The notes beneath the pieces were generated by a model, which saw only the letters and a program-made list of their open reading frames with translations, had not been told where the DNA came from and searched no databases. This document shows, in pieces, positions 7,924 to 15,373 of a DNA stretch of 19,306 bases (the stretch's first letter is position 1; each line of letters opens with the position of its first letter). The stretch spans positions 66,118 to 85,423 of the forward strand of contig FR880117.1 of assembly GCA_000434555.1 (NCBI GenBank). The letters run 5' to 3'. Both the position numbers and the translations under genes were made by a program. Origin of the DNA: Clostridium sp. CAG:524. GTDB lineage: Bacteria > Bacillota_I > Bacilli_A > RF39 > UBA660.

Positions 7924-9105
7924 TTAAATAATATTTTCAAGTAATGTAATACATTCAATATGTTTTGTCTTATTAAACATATTTATTATTTCTAGTTTTA
8001 CCATTTTATAATTATTAAGTAAATCTATATCTCTTCTTAATGTTTTAGGATTACATGAAATATAAACTATTTTTTTAGCATTAGATTTATTTAAAAAATT
8101 AATTACTTTTTTTGATAATCCACTTCTTGGTGGATCTACTATTATTACATCATAATTATTGTTTTTAGCAATACTAGCATCTCCACATACGAAATTTATA
8201 TTATCAATATTATTTATTTTTTTATTTATATTAGCATTCTTTATTGAATCTTTGTTTATTTCTATACCATCAATATGTTTGAAATTGTCTTTTAAGTATA
8301 TTCCAATAGTACCAGTACCACAATATAAATCAAGCAAATTATTACCATATCCAGCATATTCTCGTGCTTTATCATACATTATTTTCATGTTGTCTTTATT
8401 AACTTGAAAGAATGAATCTGGATAAATACTATATTTAATATTATCTATTTCTTCAATAATATAGCTTTTGCCATAAATTAATTTATCGTTTAAATATATT
8501 GATGTTATATTAAAGTTATTTATAAGACCATTTATATCATATTTTTCACCTTTAAATATAACCATAGTATCTTTAGTAGTAACTCTAATAATAACTTCAG
8601 TAATGCCATTTAAATCACTCATCTTTAAATGATTATATATATCATTAATTCTATTATCTAAAAGTAAACAATTATTAAATTCTATAATATCATTAGTTTT
8701 TTCACTATAATATCCAATTTTACCATCTTTAATATGAAATGTAGCCTTATTTCTATAGTTATATTCATTATTAGTAAGCACGTTTTCTATATTTATATTA
8801 AATAATTTATTAATGTAGTCTATCTTTATTCTTTTTTCACTATCAAAATCAATATGTAAGAAATTACATCCTCCACACTCATTATAACAATTACATTTAA
8901 CTTCACATCTCATATCATTTTTAGTAATAAATTCTATTACTTTTCCTACTGCGAATCTTTTACTTACACTTACTATTTTAATTTTAACTTTCTCATTACT
9001 TAAAGTATATGGAACAAACACTACTATATTATTTATTCTAGTAACACCGTTTCCAATATCATCAATACTTTCAATAATTACTTCATATATATCATTTATT
9101 TTCAT
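7924..9105 (-). CDS. rlmD: 23S rRNA (uracil-C5)-methyltransferase, RlmD/RlmCD (RumA) family
   Basis: The enzyme transfers a methyl group from SAM to C5 of a uracil in 23S rRNA (U1939, and U747 in some Bacillota). From the N-terminus: a TRAM RNA-binding domain (about 1-58); iron-sulphur cysteines Cys71, Cys77, Cys80 and probably Cys146; a SAM-binding motif DLYCGTGTIG (259-268); VDPPRSG (323-329); and the catalytic Cys351 in ISCNPKT. At 393 residues it is shorter than the usual 430-460. I start at the ATG at 9105: the longer frame begins with a GTG at 9111 that lies inside the ribosome binding site GAGGTG. A deoB terminator sits directly upstream and no clear promoter is seen between them. Whether it modifies one or two uracils cannot be read from sequence. 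Confidence 0.9.
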   Translation of the reverse strand: MKINDIYEVIIESIDDIGNGVTRINNIVVFVPYTLSNEKVKIKIVSVSKRFAVGKVIEFITKNDMRCEVKCNCYNECGGCNFLHIDFDSEKRIKIDYINKLFNINIENVLTNNEYNYRNKATFHIKDGKIGYYSEKTNDIIEFNNCLLLDNRINDIYNHLKMSDLNGITEVIIRVTTKDTMVIFKGEKYDINGLINNFNITSIYLNDKLIYGKSYIIEEIDNIKYSIYPDSFFQVNKDNMKIMYDKAREYAGYGNNLLDLYCGTGTIGIYLKDNFKHIDGIEINKDSIKNANINKKINNIDNINFVCGDASIAKNNNYDVIIVDPPRSGLSKKVINFLNKSNAKKIVYISCNPKTLRRDIDLLNNYKMVKLEIINMFNKTKHIECITLLENII

Positions 9106-9116
9106 ATTCACCTCAT

Positions 9117-9152
9117 AAAAAGATAACTATATTTTATCATATAGTTATCTTT
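9117..9152. terminator. Terminator between deoB and rlmD
   Basis: A perfect 14-bp stem (9119-9132 with 9139-9152) has a six-base loop. On the minus strand it is followed by TTTT and should end the xerD-deoB transcript. It lies only 3 nt from the rlmD ribosome binding site. Confidence 0.75.
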
Positions 9153-9172
9153 ATTTCTATAAAACTTATTAT

Positions 9173-10339
9173 TTATTCTTTACCTTTTCTTAATTCATCA
9201 AATATAGATGTTCCTATACCAATATCATTTTTAATATTGAAATTATCTAATATAGTTGCACCTATATCAGCAAAAGTTTTTCTATCAGGAAGTCTTTTAC
9301 CTGCTTTAAATATAGGACTATACATAAGTATTGGAACATTTTCTCTTGTATGATCAGTTCCTTTAAATGTAGGATCATTACCATGATCAGCTGTTATAAT
9401 AAGTAAATCATCTTTCTTAAGATTCTTTAGTATAATTGGTAAATAGTAATTGAAGTCTTCAAGTGCTTTTAAGTATCCTTCTCTATCTCTTCTATGACCA
9501 TATAACATATCAAAGTCATTTAGATTAGCAAACAATAGTCCACTAAATTCGCCTTTAGCAAAGTCTATTATTTTCATCATACCATCCATATTATCTTTAG
9601 TTCTTATTTTAACTGCAATACTTTTACCATTAAATATATCTGATATTTTACCAATAGCAATAGTTTGTACTCCATTTCTATCAAGTAAATCAAGAACATT
9701 AATAGGTGGATCTAAAGCATAATCATGTCTTTTTGGTGTTCTTGTGAAATTACCTGGTTTACCTATAAATGGTCTTGCAATAATTCTAGCAATTTTATAT
9801 TCTTCGCCTTTAGTAAGTTCACGTACTGTTTCACATATTTTATATAATTCTTCTACTGGAATAATATCTTCATGGGCAGCGATTTGAAGTACAGAGTCAG
9901 CAGAAGTATATATAATTAATGCTCCTGTCTTCATATGCATTTCACCTAAGTCTTGTATTATCTGAGTGCCAGAAGCAGCAATATTACCAATTACATCTCT
10001 ACCAGTAGCTTCTTGAATTTTACTTATAAGTTCTAAAGGAAATCCTTCAGGATATGTTTTATATGGAGTTTTACATACAGCACCCATCATTTCATAATGA
10101 CCATTTAATGTATCTTTTGCAAGATTAATTGGGCATGCTTTCATATAAAGGCCTCTTGTATTTTCTACTTCTTTTCCAACTAAAGTAGTAAGTCCAAGTC
10201 TTTCTAATGTATCTAAATTATATGAATCTCCTATTGTATGTAAAAGTGTATTAGCACCAACATCACCATATTTGGCGGCATCGCTTGCTTCTCCCACTCC
10301 TACACTATCCATTACTACTAGAAATATTCTCTTAAACAT
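9173..10339 (-). CDS. deoB: Phosphopentomutase
   Basis: This cytoplasmic enzyme interconverts (deoxy)ribose 1-phosphate and 5-phosphate in nucleoside salvage and catabolism. It belongs to the alkaline-phosphatase superfamily and needs Mn2+. At 388 residues it has the normal length. Visible landmarks are the N-terminal metal ligand Asp11 in VVMDSVGVGEASDA, the phosphorylated Thr77 in KDTLNGHYE, NLNDFDMLYGH (272-282), and the metal-binding TADHGNDP (316-323) and GTDHTREN (327-334). The start overlaps the end of the xerD-like gene by 8 bp, with an AAGGAAAGTGA upstream inside that gene, so the two are translationally coupled. No other purine or pyrimidine salvage gene is adjacent. Confidence 0.97.
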   Translation of the reverse strand: MFKRIFLVVMDSVGVGEASDAAKYGDVGANTLLHTIGDSYNLDTLERLGLTTLVGKEVENTRGLYMKACPINLAKDTLNGHYEMMGAVCKTPYKTYPEGFPLELISKIQEATGRDVIGNIAASGTQIIQDLGEMHMKTGALIIYTSADSVLQIAAHEDIIPVEELYKICETVRELTKGEEYKIARIIARPFIGKPGNFTRTPKRHDYALDPPINVLDLLDRNGVQTIAIGKISDIFNGKSIAVKIRTKDNMDGMMKIIDFAKGEFSGLLFANLNDFDMLYGHRRDREGYLKALEDFNYYLPIILKNLKKDDLLIITADHGNDPTFKGTDHTRENVPILMYSPIFKAGKRLPDRKTFADIGATILDNFNIKNDIGIGTSIFDELRKGKE

Positions 10340-11243
10340 TTACATCACTTTCCTTCTTACTTCTATTAAAATACTCATTGTAATTATCCTTAACAAAATT
10401 ATCTGCTAAATGAGTATATATTTCTGTTGTTACAACATTTTCATGTCCAAGTAACTCTTGAACACTTCTTATATCAGCCCCACATTCTATTAAATGAGTC
10501 GCAAAACTATGTCTTAAAACATGAGGAGTAATCTCTTTATTAATATTTTTTGTCTTTGCTATTTCACCTATTATTTTATATAATCCTTGACGTGTCATCC
10601 TGTTACCATGATTATTTAAAAATAATGAATCAGTAGGTTTTTGTTTCTTTACAAATAGCTTACTTCTATATTTATTAATATATAAATCTAAATAATTAAC
10701 ACATACGTGAGATAAAGGAACAATTCTTTCTTTACTACCTTTTCCATATACATTAACAACCATATTACCAAGATCAATATTATTTAAATCTAAATTAACA
10801 AGTTCTGTTGCTCTAAGACCTGTTGCGTATAATAATTCAAGTATAGCTTTATTTCTATAGTCAAATGGTGTTTCAAGCTTAATATCAAGTAATTTATCTA
10901 CTTCTTCAATACTTAAATATTTAGGTAATGTTTTCTTTCTTTTTAAACTTTCTACATCTTCTGAAATATTAATATATCCTTTATAAATAGATAAATATTT
11001 GTAGAAACTCTTTATACTAGCAATTATCCTATTAATAGAACTCTCATTATAATTTGGAAGTATATGTAATACATAATTATCAATATCTTTTTTAGATATA
11101 TCTAATATTTCTTTATTAGTATATTCTAAAAATGATGTAATATCTCTTATATATGATTCTATTGTATTTTCTGAATAATTCTTATCAATTCTTAAATAAT
11201 CTTTAAAATCATCAACTAATTCTTTATTATCAATTTCTATCAT
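10332..11243 (-). CDS. xerD: XerC/XerD-type tyrosine recombinase
   Basis: This is a site-specific recombinase of the lambda-integrase family, most likely the chromosome-dimer resolving XerD acting at dif. The 303 residues match XerD in size. An N-terminal SAM-like core-binding domain (about 5-90) precedes a catalytic domain with Arg144 in GLRATEL, Lys168 in GKGSKER, His241 and Arg244 in HVLRHSFATHL, His267 in LLGHENV and nucleophile Tyr276 in IYTHL; the spacing agrees with E. coli XerD. I start at the ATG at 11243, preceded by AGGG; the longer frame would begin at a TTG that overlaps the TATAAT of the promoter. It overlaps deoB by 8 bp, an arrangement also familiar from Bacillus, where xerD neighbours deoB (drm). 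XerC remains possible. Confidence 0.88.
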   Translation of the reverse strand: MIEIDNKELVDDFKDYLRIDKNYSENTIESYIRDITSFLEYTNKEILDISKKDIDNYVLHILPNYNESSINRIIASIKSFYKYLSIYKGYINISEDVESLKRKKTLPKYLSIEEVDKLLDIKLETPFDYRNKAILELLYATGLRATELVNLDLNNIDLGNMVVNVYGKGSKERIVPLSHVCVNYLDLYINKYRSKLFVKKQKPTDSLFLNNHGNRMTRQGLYKIIGEIAKTKNINKEITPHVLRHSFATHLIECGADIRSVQELLGHENVVTTEIYTHLADNFVKDNYNEYFNRSKKESDVNV

Positions 11244-11261
11244 AATTATTACCCTGATAAC

Positions 11262-11267
11262 ATTATA
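11262..11267 (-). promoter_or_regulatory. Candidate -10 box of the xerD-deoB operon
   Basis: A perfect TATAAT on the minus strand lies 18 nt upstream of the chosen xerD start, so transcription would begin near 11255. The -35 position (11285-11290, ATTAAA) is weak and lies in the preceding terminator. Confidence 0.5.
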
Positions 11268-11271
11268 CAAT

Positions 11272-11299
11272 ATAAAAGACTATTTTTAATAGTCCTTTT
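11272..11299 (-). terminator. Terminator of the flippase-like gene
   Basis: A stem of about 11 bp with one bulge (11274-11284 with 11288-11299) and a 3-base loop includes part of the stop codon of the upstream gene and is followed by a T-rich stretch that already belongs to the xerD promoter. Confidence 0.6.
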
Positions 11300-12302
11300 A
11301 CTTATTTTTTACATTTTTTGAATCAATTATGTTAAACATTATACCACCTATAATCATTGGTATATAGTATGTTATAAATCTCCATACTAATAGTCCTGGT
11401 ATTATGAATGCTTCTTTTACTATTACTTCAAAGTAGTGTATGAATGAATATTCTGCCCCTACACTAGCGCCTGGTATAGGCACAAAGCACGATGAAGTAT
11501 ATATAAAACAACTAAATATGATTGAGTATATGAAGTTAATATTCATATCACTATGTAATGCTTTAAAAACAAAGAATGGTACCATAAAATATATAGTCAT
11601 ATATATAAAGTTAATAATTACACATTTGATAATGAATTTCTTATCTTTAGCAAGTTCTTTATATCCAAGAGAATATTCAGTACATTTAGTAGACCATTTC
11701 TTTTTCTCATCTTCTTTATCTTTGAAGAATTTAAATTTATCAATAAAGAAATAACCTACTTTTTTAGCAACACTTGTTTTTAAACATAAGAACATCGCAA
11801 TAAATAATGAAACGATAGTTATAATTATACCAAGAATAGTGATATATAATATGAATCCATTAGGCATTATATTAAAGATGTATCCTATTATTAAATATAA
11901 TATACTCATAAGAGTCATAGTTATTTGTAATATAATAAAATTTTCTACTAAAATCAATATTCCTTTAGTAACACTCACTCCTTCTCTATTTAATCTATAT
12001 ATTTGAAGTGGTTGACCTCCTAGTGAAAAAGGAGTTATCCCATTAAAGAATTTAGTCATTATATTTAAATTAATCGCATCTTTGAATTTATAGTTTTTCT
12101 TTTGTTTTTTGATTAATGTATATAATAAATATGCTTCAACTATTATATATAATCCAAATATTATAAATGCTAATATTATATATAAGTAATTAGCATTCTT
12201 TAATAACTTCATTGATTCTATAAAATTATCTTTAAGTAGATAATAAAATAAAAACATAGTAAGTAGAAAAATAAATATTGTTTTAAATCCTATCTTCTTC
12301 AT
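11298..12302 (-). CDS. Lysylphosphatidylglycerol-synthase-TM / YbhN-type flippase-like membrane protein
   Basis: The 334 residues contain seven or eight hydrophobic helices (about 8-24, 40-64, 117-140, 150-174, 225-248, 258-275 and 297-325). The hallmark of this family (PF03706, UPF0104) is present: NGITPFSLGGQPLQIYRL at 87-104 and PIPGASVGAEYSF at 275-287. The same fold forms the flippase half of MprF, which translocates lysyl-phosphatidylglycerol, but this protein lacks the C-terminal aminoacyl-transferase half, so it acts as a stand-alone lipid flippase or scaffold of unknown substrate. The start is well set by AAAGGTGG upstream. It is monocistronic by context: extended -10 promoter in front, terminator at the end. 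Confidence 0.88.
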   Translation of the reverse strand: MKKIGFKTIFIFLLTMFLFYYLLKDNFIESMKLLKNANYLYIILAFIIFGLYIIVEAYLLYTLIKKQKKNYKFKDAINLNIMTKFFNGITPFSLGGQPLQIYRLNREGVSVTKGILILVENFIILQITMTLMSILYLIIGYIFNIMPNGFILYITILGIIITIVSLFIAMFLCLKTSVAKKVGYFFIDKFKFFKDKEDEKKKWSTKCTEYSLGYKELAKDKKFIIKCVIINFIYMTIYFMVPFFVFKALHSDMNINFIYSIIFSCFIYTSSCFVPIPGASVGAEYSFIHYFEVIVKEAFIIPGLLVWRFITYYIPMIIGGIMFNIIDSKNVKNK

Positions 12303-12321
12303 ATCATAGCCACCTTTAAAT

Positions 12322-12344
12322 ATTATATCATAATTATATTATTT
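12322..12344 (-). promoter_or_regulatory. Extended -10 promoter of the flippase-like gene
   Basis: On the minus strand TGATATAAT (12322-12330) forms a perfect extended -10, and a weak TTTATA is 16 nt further upstream. The ATG follows after about 20 nt. Confidence 0.5.
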
Positions 12345-12374
12345 ATAAAGTGACTTTTAAATAATAATAAATAA

Positions 12375-12401
12375 TAAAAACAGAAATCTTAATATATTTC
12401 T
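12375..12401 (-). terminator. Weak terminator-like hairpin after the 77-residue gene
   Basis: AGAAAT (12396-12401) pairs with ATTTCT (12382-12387) on the minus strand and is followed by GTTTTTATT. The stem of only 6 bp makes it doubtful. Confidence 0.3.
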
Positions 12402-12421
12402 AGATTCCTATTAATTTTATT

Positions 12422-12655
12422 TTATTGATTATTAGATACTAAACATGTTTCTAATAATTCTTTTAATTCATTATTTGTACTATAAGTAATATATTTATTC
12501 CCATTTTCATCTATAATAGAATATGGATAATAATTTTCTTCATATTTACCAATATTATCTATTATCTTTTTAACATCATAATTGTACATACCAGTTTTAA
12601 AAATTAGATTATTACTCTCATTAATAGCAAATATTACTTTTTTATAAGCAAACAT
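12422..12655 (-). CDS. Small hypothetical protein, 77 residues
   Basis: I do not recognise it. The product is soluble, with no membrane segment, rich in Asn, Tyr, Ile and Glu. The order of likely elements is a short strand (KKVIFAINES), a segment FKTGMYNYDVKKIIDNIGKY, a strand YPYSIIDENGNKYITYS, and a C-terminal helix ELKELLETCLVSNNQ, so a small alpha/beta fold is plausible. The ribosome binding site is poor (AAAG about 6 nt upstream). It is divergent from rarA, with only 15 nt between its ATG and the rarA -35 hexamer, so both promoters must share the same short region. Composition matches its neighbours. It could be spurious, but the protein looks natural. Confidence 0.5.
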   Translation of the reverse strand: MFAYKKVIFAINESNNLIFKTGMYNYDVKKIIDNIGKYEENYYPYSIIDENGNKYITYSTNNELKELLETCLVSNNQ

Positions 12656-12670
12656 TTGTTCTTTACTTGA

Positions 12671-12699
12671 TTGACTGAAAAATCTTTTTATGCTAAAAT
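12671..12699 (+). promoter_or_regulatory. Near-consensus promoter of rarA
   Basis: TTGACT (12671-12676), a 17-nt spacer and an extended -10 TGCTAAAAT (12691-12699) form an excellent housekeeping-sigma promoter. Transcription should start about 12704-12706, inside the ribosome binding site AGGAGGTG (12704-12711), giving a leader of only about 10-12 nt. Confidence 0.8.
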
Positions 12700-12715
12700 G
12701 TACAGGAGGTGTGAT

Positions 12716-13912
12716 ATGGAATTACTACAAAATAAATTAAGGCCAACTTCACTTAAAGATGTACTTGGTCAAACACATATAATTGGAAAAGGTAAAGTAC
12801 TTACTAACCTTGTAAAAGAAAAAAAATTATTTAATATAATATTTTATGGTTCAAGTGGATGTGGTAAAACTACAATAGCACTTGCTTTAATGAATGAATT
12901 TAATATGAGATATAGAATGCTTAATGCAACAGTAAATTCTAAAAAGGATTTTGAAGTGGTTATTGAAGAAGCTAAAATGTATAATGGACTTATACTAATT
13001 GTAGATGAGATTCACAGAATGAATAAAGATAAGCAAGATATATTACTTTCATATTTAGAAAGTGGTCTTATTACATTAATTGGTCTTACTAACTCTAATC
13101 CATATCATTCACTTAATCAGGCTATAAGAAGTAGATGTAGTCTTATTGAATTAAAGCCTCTTAGTGAAAATGATATTGAAAAAGGTATTAAGAAAGTAAA
13201 AGATGTTCTTCCTGATATTAAGATGGATAGTAAAACTATCAAATATATATCAAGTGTATCAAACGGTGATATAAGATACGCTTATAATTTAATAGAATTT
13301 TGCTACTACGGATATAATAAGGAAGTTACTATTGATAATATAAAATTAACTCATAATACTCCATCATTCTTTACTGATAAAAATGAGGATGGATATTACG
13401 ATATGCTATCTGCATTTCAAAAAAGTATTCGTGGAAGTGATGTTGATGCTGCACTACATTACCTTGCAAGACTTATTGTAAGTGGTGACTATGATATTAT
13501 TTATAGGAGAATGCTTGTAATCGCATATGAAGATATTGGACTTGCAAACCCTACTATGGGAATGAAAGTACTTTCAGCAATTGAAGCAAGCGAAAGAATT
13601 GGATATCCTGAATTATATAAACCACTTAGTTGTGCAGTTATTGATATGGCTCTAAGTCCTAAAAGTAATTCAGCAGATATGGCAATAAATACAGCAGTTA
13701 ACGATATAAATACAATGTCAGTTGGAAGAATACCAGAACATATAAGAACATCTAGTCCAAACTATAAATATCCTCATAATTATCCTAATTACTGGGTAGA
13801 TCAAGAATATATGCCTAAAGAATTAAAAGGACGTAAATACTATATACCAAGAAAAAATAAATATGAAACAGAGATGTATAAATTTAATAATAGTATAAAG
13901 GTGAAAAAATGA
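12716..13912 (+). CDS. rarA: Replication-associated recombination protein A (RarA/MgsA) AAA+ ATPase
   Basis: RarA is a clamp-loader-like AAA+ ATPase that acts at stalled replication forks and gaps. The family signature LRPTSLKDVLGQTHIIGKGKVL opens the protein (8-29). Walker A is GSSGCGKT (45-52), Walker B ILIVDEIH (93-100), sensor 1 is near TNSNPY (125-130), with an arginine finger in AIRSRC (136-141). The C-terminal part carries the RarA-specific segment QKSIRGSDVDAALHYLARLI (235-254) and the tetramerisation region. The length of 398 is slightly below the usual 420-450. The start at 12716 is fixed by AGGAGGTG; the longer frame would begin at a TTG that is the -35 box. The gene overlaps the next by 4 nt (ATGA). 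In B. subtilis rarA (yrvN) also neighbours tcdA (yrvM). Confidence 0.95.
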   Translation: MELLQNKLRPTSLKDVLGQTHIIGKGKVLTNLVKEKKLFNIIFYGSSGCGKTTIALALMNEFNMRYRMLNATVNSKKDFEVVIEEAKMYNGLILIVDEIHRMNKDKQDILLSYLESGLITLIGLTNSNPYHSLNQAIRSRCSLIELKPLSENDIEKGIKKVKDVLPDIKMDSKTIKYISSVSNGDIRYAYNLIEFCYYGYNKEVTIDNIKLTHNTPSFFTDKNEDGYYDMLSAFQKSIRGSDVDAALHYLARLIVSGDYDIIYRRMLVIAYEDIGLANPTMGMKVLSAIEASERIGYPELYKPLSCAVIDMALSPKSNSADMAINTAVNDINTMSVGRIPEHIRTSSPNYKYPHNYPNYWVDQEYMPKELKGRKYYIPRKNKYETEMYKFNNSIKVKK

Positions 13913-14607
13913 AATATATAATGTATAGTACTCCTAAAACAGTAAATATAGATTCAAAAGTTATAGAAGATTTAGAACAAAAAATATTATCAAAAGAACC
14001 ACTAACAAAAGAAGAAATAAATATATTTTTAGATTATGTTTGTTATGAGACGAGATGTAAATTCACAAATGATTTTGATAATTTCAGTTTTGAATTTAAA
14101 TGCGACAAAGCACAAGCAATAATAACTCACTATTTAAATAGTTTAAACGTAGAAACTCATCCTTGTATGACACAACATGTAATAACTAATGATATTGAAG
14201 GTCATTCATTTGTAGTAGCTCTATTCAATGTAAATGGAATAGAGACTCCATATTTAATAGATCCAACATACAGACAATTCTTTATGGATGATAATAAAGA
14301 CTATATAATGTATAATAGTATGATACTTAGAACACCTAGTCCTGGTAGATTTATAAAAGATGAAGATAAAGGTGAAACACAAAAACTATTAATAGATGGA
14401 TATCATATATTAGATGATAATATTGCTAGAATATATGGAGATTCTTTTTATAACACTAAAACAGGATATAGGCGTAGAGAATTTCAGACAATGAATGGAA
14501 GTATATATAAAAATTCATTTTTAAAAGGACATGAAACATTATCTAAAACAATAGATGAATTAGACAATGAAAATTTATCATTAAAAGCTCAATCAAAAAA
14601 GATGTAA
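13909..14607 (+). CDS. Unknown protein with a transglutaminase-like Cys/His/Asp pattern, coupled to rarA
   Basis: No family is recognised with certainty, but the middle of this 232-residue protein resembles the transglutaminase/papain-like fold. Cys65 in FKCDKAQAI starts a helix, His99 sits in EGHSFVVALF on a strand, and Asp118 in YLIDPTYRQF follows about 20 residues later, which is the order and spacing of the catalytic triad in transglutaminase-like proteases. Further Cys residues (45, 50, 86) are present. The C-terminus is Lys-rich (SLKAQSKKM). No signal peptide or membrane helix is seen, so it is cytoplasmic. The start overlaps the rarA stop (ATGA) and has AAGGTG upstream, so the two are translated together. 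The last codons form one arm of the downstream terminator. A protease, amidase or acyltransferase activity is inference. Confidence 0.72.
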   Translation: MKYIMYSTPKTVNIDSKVIEDLEQKILSKEPLTKEEINIFLDYVCYETRCKFTNDFDNFSFEFKCDKAQAIITHYLNSLNVETHPCMTQHVITNDIEGHSFVVALFNVNGIETPYLIDPTYRQFFMDDNKDYIMYNSMILRTPSPGRFIKDEDKGETQKLLIDGYHILDDNIARIYGDSFYNTKTGYRRREFQTMNGSIYKNSFLKGHETLSKTIDELDNENLSLKAQSKKM

Positions 14608-14629
14608 CTACATACCAGTTACATCTTTT
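14597..14629. terminator. Bidirectional terminator built from two coding ends
   Basis: A perfect 13-bp stem, AAAAGATGTAACT (14597-14609) with AGTTACATCTTTT (14617-14629), has a 7-base loop and A/T tracts on both sides. It contains the stop codons of both convergent genes. Confidence 0.88.
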
Positions 14630-15288
14630 ATTATATAATTCGTTATAAGAAGTCCAGCAACACCTGGTACAAAAGCACTTGATCCAAGAACATTATTAGT
14701 ATCGATTGCTTTCTCTGTTGATGTTACAACTACTACATCTTTCATTAAGTCTTTATCTTTTCCAAGTTCATGTCTTATCTTTTTAGCAAGTGGGTCTGTA
14801 TTTGTCTTATCAAGTGTTGTTATTATAAGTTTAGTAGCATCCATTTTTTTAGCAGTTCCCATAGAAGATACAAGTTTAATATTTCTACTCGCACACTCTC
14901 TTATTAATTTTACTTTAACACGAGAAGTATCACATGCATCAATAATATAATCATATTGTTCGCCAAATAGTAATTCAATATTATCAATTGTTATAAATGT
15001 ATTTATTATATTAACAATAGCATTTTTATTGATAAGTTTAATTCTTTTTTTCCATTCTCTAGTTTTATATTTATTCATATTTTTACTAGTAACTATTAAT
15101 TGCCTATTGATATTACTAGGTTTAATAGTATCACCATCAACTAGTGTAATATTTTCTACACCACATCTAACAAGTGATTCTATAACGTATCCACCTACTC
15201 CTCCAAGTCCTAAAACAAGAACTTTAAGATTTCTAATTTTTTCTATATTTTCATTTCCAACTAAGCTTTCAAGTCTAACAAGATTCAT
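14608..15288 (-). CDS. tcdA: tRNA threonylcarbamoyladenosine dehydratase (TcdA/YgdL), ThiF/E1-like
   Basis: TcdA uses ATP to cyclise threonylcarbamoyl-adenosine at tRNA position 37 to the hydantoin form ct6A. The 226 residues hold the E1-like fold: glycine-rich ATP loop GLGGVGG (27-33), VDGD (50-53), the Asn60/Arg62 pair in SNINRQ, IDACD (116-120), the family segment SSMGTAKKMDATKL (141-154), and the C-terminal GSSAFVPGVAGLL. It is a little shorter than the 250-270 of other members. I start at 15288, where GGGAGG precedes the ATG; a longer frame to 15387 would run through the promoter and the end of the neighbouring RNA gene. It has its own strong promoter 18-50 nt upstream and abuts the rarA partner gene tail to tail. 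Confidence 0.92.
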   Translation of the reverse strand: MNLVRLESLVGNENIEKIRNLKVLVLGLGGVGGYVIESLVRCGVENITLVDGDTIKPSNINRQLIVTSKNMNKYKTREWKKRIKLINKNAIVNIINTFITIDNIELLFGEQYDYIIDACDTSRVKVKLIRECASRNIKLVSSMGTAKKMDATKLIITTLDKTNTDPLAKKIRHELGKDKDLMKDVVVVTSTEKAIDTNNVLGSSAFVPGVAGLLITNYIIKDVTGM

Positions 15289-15312
15289 AATTGCCTCCCT
15301 TAAGCAAGTAGT

Positions 15313-15341
15313 ATTATACCAAAATAAAAACCCAGTGTAAA
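15313..15341 (-). promoter_or_regulatory. Near-consensus promoter of tcdA
   Basis: On the minus strand TTTACA (15336-15341), a 17-nt spacer and TATAAT (15313-15318) with an upstream TGG form a strong extended promoter. Transcription would start near 15306, giving an 18-nt leader with GGGAGG. Confidence 0.82.
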
Positions 15342-15349
15342 TATAGTGT

Positions 15350-15373
15350 AATAAAACTCGCGTTTCGCACGAG
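15350..15373 (-). terminator. Rho-independent terminator of the small RNA
   Basis: CTCGTGCGAAACGCGAG (15357-15373, minus strand) folds into a GC-rich hairpin with a 6-bp stem including one T-G pair, and is followed by TTTTATT. It is separated from the tcdA -35 by only 8 nt. Confidence 0.72.

Noticed and set aside
9106..9111. GTG start giving a two-residue longer RlmD
   Set aside because: The GTG is part of the GAGGTG ribosome binding site that serves the ATG at 9105.
11244..11270. TTG start giving a longer XerD
   Set aside because: It overlaps the promoter -10 TATAAT and adds nine residues not expected in XerD; the ATG at 11243 has AGGG upstream.
12671..12715. TTG start giving a 15-residue extension of RarA
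   Set aside because: The segment contains the -35, the -10 and the ribosome binding site of rarA, and the RarA signature starts right after the ATG at 12716.
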